A stretch of 64,000 bases of DNA from Saccopteryx bilineata. Lineage: Eukaryota; Chordata; Mammalia; Chiroptera; Emballonuridae. Below are positions 58,412 through 64,000 of this stretch, piece by piece. Position 1 is the first letter of the stretch; each line of letters begins with the position of its first letter. The translations under genes and the position numbers were made by a program. The stretch lies in NCBI RefSeq assembly GCF_036850765.1, contig NC_089493.1, positions 218,982,744 to 219,046,743 of the forward strand. Direction: 5' to 3'. The notes below the pieces were generated by a model. The model was not told the origin of the DNA and did no database searches. It was given only the letters and a program-made list of their open reading frames with translations.

Positions 58412-59810
58412 TATTGGGATTTTGATGGGGATTGCATTAAATTTATATATTGTTGTGGGTTTTATGGCCATTTTTTATAGATAAATTTTTATTAATGTTA
58501 ATGGGGTGACATCAATAAATCAAGGTACATATATTCAAAGAAAAATGTTCAGGTTATCTTGTCATTCATTTATGTTGCATACCCATCACCCAAAGTCAGA
58601 TTGTCCTCCATCACCCTCTATCTAGATTTCTTTGTGCCCCTCCCCCTCCCCCTTCCCCTATCCTCCGTCTCTCCTGTGCCCCCCCTCCACACCACCCCTG
58701 GTAACCACCACACTCCTGTCCATGTCCTTAGTTCATCTTTATGTCCCAACAATGTATGAAATCATGTAGATCTTGGTTTTTCTGATTTACTAATTTCACT
58801 CTGTATAATGTTATCAAGATCCCACCATTTTGTTGTAAATGATTCGATGTCATCATTTCTTATGGCTGAGTAGTATTCCATAGTGTCTATATGCCACATC
58901 TTCTTTATCCAGTCTTCTATTGAGGGGTTTTTGGTTGTTTCCATGTCTTGGCCACTGTGAACAATGCTGCAATGAACATGGGGCTACATGTATCTTTACA
59001 TATCAATGTTTCAGAGTTTTGGGGGTATATACCCAGTAGAGGGATTGTTGGATCATAAGGTAGTTCTATTTTCAGTTTTTTGAGGAACCACCATACTAAC
59101 TTCCATAATGGTTGTATTACTTTACAGTTCCACCAACAGTGAATGAGGGTTCCTTTTTCTACACAGCCTTTCCAGCATTTGCTATTACCTGTCTTGTTAA
59201 TAATAGCTAATTTAACAGGTGTGAGGTGGTATCTCATTGCAGTTTTGATTTGCATTTCTCTAATAACTAATGAAGATGAGCATCTTTTCATATATCTGTT
59301 GGCCATTTGTATTTCTTCCTGAGAGAAGTGTCCATGTCCTCTTCCCATTTTTTTATTGGATTGTTTGTTTGTTTGTTGTTGAGTTTTATGAGTTCTTTGT
59401 AAATTTTGGATATTAGGCCCTTATCTGAGCTGTTGTTTGAAAATATCATTTCCCATTTAGTTGGCTGTCTGTTTATTTTGTTGTCAGTTTCTCTTGCTGA
59501 GCAAAAACTTTTTAGTCTGATGTAGTCCCTTTCGTTTATCTTTGCCTTCACTTCTCTTGCCTTTGGAGTCAAATTCATAAAATGCTCTTTAAAACCCAGG
59601 TCCATGAGTTTAGTACCTATGTCTTCTTCTATACACTTTATTGTTTCAGGTCTTATATTTCGGTCTTTGATCCATTTTGAATTAATTTTAGTACAAGGGG
59701 ACAAGCTGTAGTTGAGTTTCATTCTTTTGCATGTGGCTTTCCAGTTTTCCCAGTACCATTTGTTGAAGAGGCTTTTTTTTCTCCATTGTGTGTTGTTGGC
59801 CCCTTTATCA

Positions 59811-60049
59811 AAAATTACTTGACCAGGCCTGACTTGTGGTGGCGCAGTGGATGAGGCGTCGACCTGGAAATGCTGAGGTCGCCGGTTCGAAACCCTGGGC
59901 TTGCCTGGTCAGGCACATATGGGAGTTGATGCTTCCAGCTCCTCCCCCCTGTCTCTCTCCTCTCTCTCTCTCTCTCTCTCCTCTCTAAAATGAATGAATA
60001 AAAAGAAAAAAAAATTTTTTAAAAATTAAAAAAAAAAATTACTTGACCA
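59811..60049 (+). mobile_element. Young short SINE inside L1 copy D, 15-bp target duplication
   Basis: The SINE (59826-60034) is flanked by aaaattacttgacca at 59811-59825 and 60035-60049. It starts ggcctgacttgtggtggcgc and has B box 'ggttcgaaaccc', a CT tract, 'ctaaaatgaatgaataaaaa' and an A tail. The undisrupted L1 sequence is seen in copy B near 26628. Confidence 0.95.
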
Positions 60050-60114
60050 TATATATGTGGTTTTATTTCTGGACTTTCTATTCTCTTCCATTGGTCTGAG
60101 TGTTTATTTTTCTG

Positions 60115-60518
60115 CCAATACCATGCTGGGGTTTTTTTTGTTTTTTTTTTTTTTAATTTTCTGAAGCTGGAAATGGGGAGGCAGTCAGACAGACTCCCAC
60201 ATGTGCCCGACCAGGATCCACTGGCACGCCCACCAGGGGGCGATGCTCTGCCCATCCAGGGCATCACTCTGTTGCGACCAGAGCCACTCTAGCGCCTGGG
60301 GCAGAGGCCAAGGAGCCATCCCCAGTGCCCGGACCATCTTTTGCTCCAATGGAGCCTCAGCTGCAGGAGGGGAAGAGAGAGACAGAGAGGAAGGAGGGGG
60401 TGGAGAAGCAGATGGGCACTTCTCCTGTGTGCCCTGGCCGGGAATTGAACCCGGGACTTCCGCATGCCAGGCAGACACTCTACCAATGAGCAAACCAGCC
60501 AGGGCCAATACCATGCTG
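60115..60518 (-). mobile_element. Young long SINE (Rhin-1-like), antisense, inside L1 copy D
   Basis: The SINE (60129-60504) is flanked by ccaataccatgctg at 60115-60128 and 60505-60518. Antisense order as at 24454, but with two sub-repeats (ggcgatgctctgccc, ggcatcactctgttg) and not three. Head complement 'gggaattgaacccggg' and 'gagcaaaccagccagggcc'. It sits 80 bp from the preceding SINE, in opposite orientation. Confidence 0.95.
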
Positions 60519-63500
60519 TTTTGATTGTTGTGGCCCTATAATATAGTTTGAAGTCAGGTACTGTAATGCCCCCAGCTTCATTCTTTTTCTTTAGGATTGC
60601 TTTGTCTATTTGGGGTTCTTTATAGTTCCATATAAATCTGATGATTTTTTGTTCCAGTTTTTAAAGAAAGACAGGAATTTTGATGGGAATTGCATTAAAT
60701 TTATAAATTGCTTTGGGTAATATGGCCATTTTGATTATATTTATTCTTCCTATCCACAAACAAGGAATATTTTTCCATCTCATTGTATCTTTTTCAATTT
60801 CTCTTAACAATGCTTTGTAGTTTTTGTTATATAGGTCCTTTAAATTCTTTGTTATGTTTATTCCTAGGTATTTTGTTGTTGTTGCAATCGTGAAGGGATT
60901 ATTTTTTTAGTTCGTTTTCTAATTTTTCATTGTTGGCATATAGAAAGGCTAAGGACTTTTGTATGTTAATTTTGTATCCTGTGACCTTACTGTATTGGTT
61001 TATTGTTTCTAGTAGTCTTTTTGTGGAGTCTTTGTGGTTTTCGATGTATAGGATCATATCATCTGTGAAAAATTATACCTTTACTTCTTCTTTTTTGATA
61101 TGGATGCCTTTTATTTCTTTCTCTTGTCTGATTGCTCTGGCCAGAACTTATAACACCACGTTAAATAAGAGTGGAGAGAGTGGACAACCCTGTCTTGTTC
61201 CTGATTTAAGGGGGAAAGTCCTCAGTTTTATGTCATTTAATATGATGTTGGCTGATGGTTTATCATCTATGGCCTTTATCATGTTGAGATATTTTTCTTC
61301 TATGCCCATTTTGTTGAGTGTCTTAAACATAAAGTTGTGTTGTATTTTATCGAATGCCTTTTCTGCATCTATTGATAAGATCATGTGGTTTTTGTTCTTT
61401 ATTGTGTTGATATGGTGTATTACGTTAACCGTTTTACATATGTTGAACCATCCTTGAGATTCTGGGATGAATCCCACTTGATCATGATGTATTATTTTTT
61501 TAATATGTTGTTGTATTTGATTTGCCAGTATTTTGTTTAGTATTTTAGCATCTGTATTCATTAGAGTTATTGGTCTGTAGTTTTCTTTTTTTGTGCCGTC
61601 CTTGCCAGGTTTCGGTATGAGGGTTATGTTGGCCTCATAAAATGTGTTTGGAAGTATTGCTTCTTCTTCAATGTTTTGGAAGACTTTGAGTAGAATAGGA
61701 ACCAAATCTTTTTTGAATGTTTGATAAAATTCACTAATATAACCGTCTGGGCCTGGACTTTTATTTTTTGGGGAGGTTTTTAATAGTTTTCTCTATTTCT
61801 TCCCTGCTAATAGGTCTGTTTAGGCTTTCTGCTTCTTCATGACTCAGTCTAGGAAGGTTGTATTGTTCTAGGAATTTATCCATTTCTTCTAAATTGTTGA
61901 ATTTGGTGGCATATAGTTTTTTAGTAGTATTCTACAATAATTCTTTCTATATCTATGATGTCTGTGGTGATTTCTCCTCTTTCATTTTGGATTTTGTTTA
62001 TATGAGTCCTTTCTCTTTTTTCCTTGGTGTGTCTTGCCAAAGGTTTGTCTATTTTGTTGATCTTTTCAAAGAACCAGCTCCTTGTTTTATTATTTTTTTC
62101 TATGGCTTTTCTGTTCTCTATTTCATTTATTTCTACTCTGATTTTTATTATTTCCTTTCTTCGGCTGGTTTTGGGTTGTCTTTGTTCTTCCTTTTTAGTT
62201 CTTCAAGGTGTGAAGTTAAGTGGTTCACTTTGGCTCTCTCTTGTTTGTTCATGTGGGTCTGAAGTGATATGAACTTCTCTCTTATTACTACTTTTGCTGC
62301 ATCCCAGAGATTCTGATATGTCGTATTGTCATTTTCATTTGTCTGTATATATCTTCTGATTTCTGCGCTTATTTCTTCTTTGACCCATTCATTTTTTTAA
62401 AGGTATGTTGTTTAGTTTCCACATTTTTGTGGGTTTTTTTTCCTCTTTTTTGCAGTTGAATTCTAGTTTCAAGGCTTTATGATCAGAAAATATGCTTGGT
62501 ACAATTTCAATTCTTCTGAATTTGCTGATGTTATTTTTGTGGCCCAACATATGGTCAATTCTTGAGAATGTTTGATGTACACTAGAGAAAAATGTATACT
62601 CTGTCACTTTGGGGTGAAGTGTCCTATAGATGTCTATTATATCCAGGTGCTCTAGTGTTTTGTTTAAGGCCAATGTATCTTTATTGATTCTCTGTTTGGA
62701 TGACAGATCTAGAGCCCTCAGTGGTGTATTGAGGTCTCCAAATATGATTGTATTTTTGTCAGTTTTTATTTTTAGGTCAATAAGTAGTTGTGTTATATAT
62801 TTTCATGCTTCTTGGTTTGGTGCATATATATTAAGGATTGTTATGTCTTCTGGATTCAGTGTCCCCTTAATCATTATGAAATGACCATTTTTGTCTCTGA
62901 GTATTTTTGCTGTCTTGTAGTCAGCATTATTAGATATGAGTATTGCTACACCTGCTTTTTTTTTGAATATTATTTTCTTGGAATATTGTTTTCCAGCCTT
63001 TCACTTTGAATTTGTTTTTATCCTTCTTGCTTAGATGTGTTTCTTGTAGGCAGCATACAGTTGGATTTTTTTAAATCCATTCTGCTACTCTGTGTCTTTT
63101 TATTGGTGAGATTAATCCATTTACGTTTAGTGTAATTATTGACACTTATAGATTCCCTATTGATATTTTATAAATTGCTTTCTGTTAGTTTTATATCTTG
63201 TTTGATTCTTCTCTTTTGTTTTTCTATCATTTGTTTTTGTTTGTTTATATTCCATACTTCTTTCCTCTGTTGTTATCTTTTTTTAAATCATGTGCTTCTT
63301 TGGTGGTTTTTCAAGGGTGGTTACTGTTAAGTAATGAAAAGGGTTCCTACCATATTCATTGTAGTGCTCTATCTTATGAGTGTTTGTGCACTTTATTGTC
63401 ATTTGCTACTGTTAATTTCCATCCTCTTCCCTTTTCTTTGCTTTTGTTGTCACAGTTTAAATTTGGTTTTATTGTGTTCTTGGTGGAAAGTAAAACCAAA

Positions 63501-63559
63501 AGCTTTTACTTTTGGTTTTGTTTTGTTTTGTCCTTTGGATCTGGTTGGAAAATCCCTTT

Positions 63560-64000
63560 AGTATGTCCTGGACTGGGAGTTTTGTGATGATAATATCCCT
63601 CATTGTTTCTGTATTTGTGAATGTTTTTATTTCTCCTTCATACTTGAAGGATAACTTTGATGGGTATAGTATTCTTGGCTGAAAGTTCCTCTTTCAGGGC
63701 TTTAAATATTGGGATCTATTGTCTTCTAGCTTGTAGAGTTTCTTCTGAAAAATCTGATGATAATCTAATAGGGCTTCCTTTATATGTTGTATTCTTCTTT
63801 TCCCTGGCTGCCTTGAGAATTTTTTCTTTGTCATTAGTTTATGCCATTTTCATTATGATGTGCCTTGGAGTAGGTTTATTGTGGTTGAGAAAACTCGGTG
63901 TTCTGTTTGCTTTTTGTATTTGCAGCTTTATTTCTTTCCACAGGCTTGGGAAGTTCTTGTCTGTAATTGGTTTGAATATATTCTCCATTCCATTTTCTCT
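63560..64000 (-). pseudogene. L1 copy D ORF1, C-terminal part (partial at window edge)
   Basis: Sequence parallels copy B ORF1 C-terminal region: 'tgtgccttggagtaggttta', 'ccacaggcttgggaagttct' (complement of the 'LPSLWKEI' region). The coiled-coil part and start lie beyond the window, so integrity cannot be judged. Confidence 0.75.

Larger units (their letters stand above)
56700..58480 (-). mobile_element. Old L1 (copy C), antisense, deleted and twice interrupted
   Basis: 3'UTR at 56700-57180 ('tttcagctttattgaagggc', 'catagtcactgtgctacata'), then a jump at about 57214 into ORF2 C-terminal sequence ('gaggaaccactatactttct'), so about 250 bp are missing. ORF2 continues to 58210, is broken by a 192-bp insert, resumes at 58411 ('gggattttgatggggattgc') and ends at 58480 where copy D is inserted. 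It probably continues beyond the window, on the far side of copy D. Confidence 0.82.
58762..63163 (-). pseudogene. L1 copy D ORF2, broken
   Basis: Blocks: endonuclease C-terminal part with 'SDHKALKLEF' (62389-62673), RT fingers/palm with '[15 protein letters not shown]' (61148-61705), and C-terminal domain (58917-59722) including '[18 protein letters not shown]'. The start codon is lost: copy B has ATG at 29610-29612, while the corresponding bases in D (near 63163) read ATA. The catalytic region has a stop (tta on the plus strand, 61073-61075) and F-T-D-D in place of F-A-D-D. Two SINEs also interrupt the frame. Confidence 0.88.
58481..64000 (-). mobile_element. Young L1 (copy D), antisense, truncated by window end
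   Basis: 3' end at 58481 ('ataaatttttattaatgtta', 'gggtgacatcaataaatcaa'), 3'UTR to about 58761, ORF2 from there to about 63160, then ORF1 from about 63560 running off the window. It is inserted into copy C. Two SINEs (59826-60034 and 60129-60504) lie inside ORF2. The 3'UTR C-rich tract (58638-58690) is shared with copies A and B. Confidence 0.92.

Overview
This window is mammalian nuclear DNA. It is AT-rich, gene-poor and packed with retrotransposons. I found no exon, RNA gene or CRISPR array that I can support, and nothing bacterial. The lineage is most likely a bat. The tRNA-headed SINEs (heads reading 'ggccctggccggttggctcag' and 'gcctgacctgtggtggcgcag', with B boxes such as 'ggttcgaaaccc') look like the bat SINEs I know from horseshoe and leaf-nosed bats. 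That naming is from memory and was not checked against a library.

Layout. From 1 to 14.1 kb the sequence is mostly unique and AT-rich, with old L1 3' ends (1.57-2.09, 6.08-6.42, 6.43-6.77 kb), a probable DNA-transposon MITE (2.76-3.29 kb), a MaLR-type LTR (11.65-12.19 kb) and several SINEs. A near-complete antisense L1 (copy A, 14,151-20,319) has a 9-bp target-site duplication, a long 5'UTR with a ~243-bp tandem array, and a ~1.85-kb internal deletion joining ORF1 to the reverse-transcriptase part of ORF2. From 21.0 to 21.9 kb lies an L1 with a twin-priming inversion. At 23.4-24.36 kb an ERV class I LTR is interrupted by a 276-bp hAT MITE. A second near-complete antisense L1 (copy B, ~25,290-33,124) carries a SINE in its endonuclease region and a 5'UTR whose middle is unrelated to that of copy A.

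From 33 to 56 kb there is unique AT-rich DNA with SINEs, SINE-tail microsatellites, ancient L1 fragments and MaLR LTRs. From 56.7 kb to the end, an old antisense L1 (copy C) is interrupted by a 192-bp unidentified insert and then by a young antisense L1 (copy D). Copy D holds two SINEs and runs off the window inside ORF1.

Nothing here acts as a host gene system. The functional logic is retrotransposition: L1 encodes an RNA-binding ORF1 protein and an ORF2 endonuclease/reverse transcriptase, and the SINEs parasitise that machinery. Every L1 ORF seen here is broken. The most informative features are the exchangeable 5'UTR middles of the two L1s, the tandem promoter-region array, the clean nested insertions with target-site duplications, and the unidentified 192-bp insert. 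The paralogous L1 copies also serve as empty-site references for one another.
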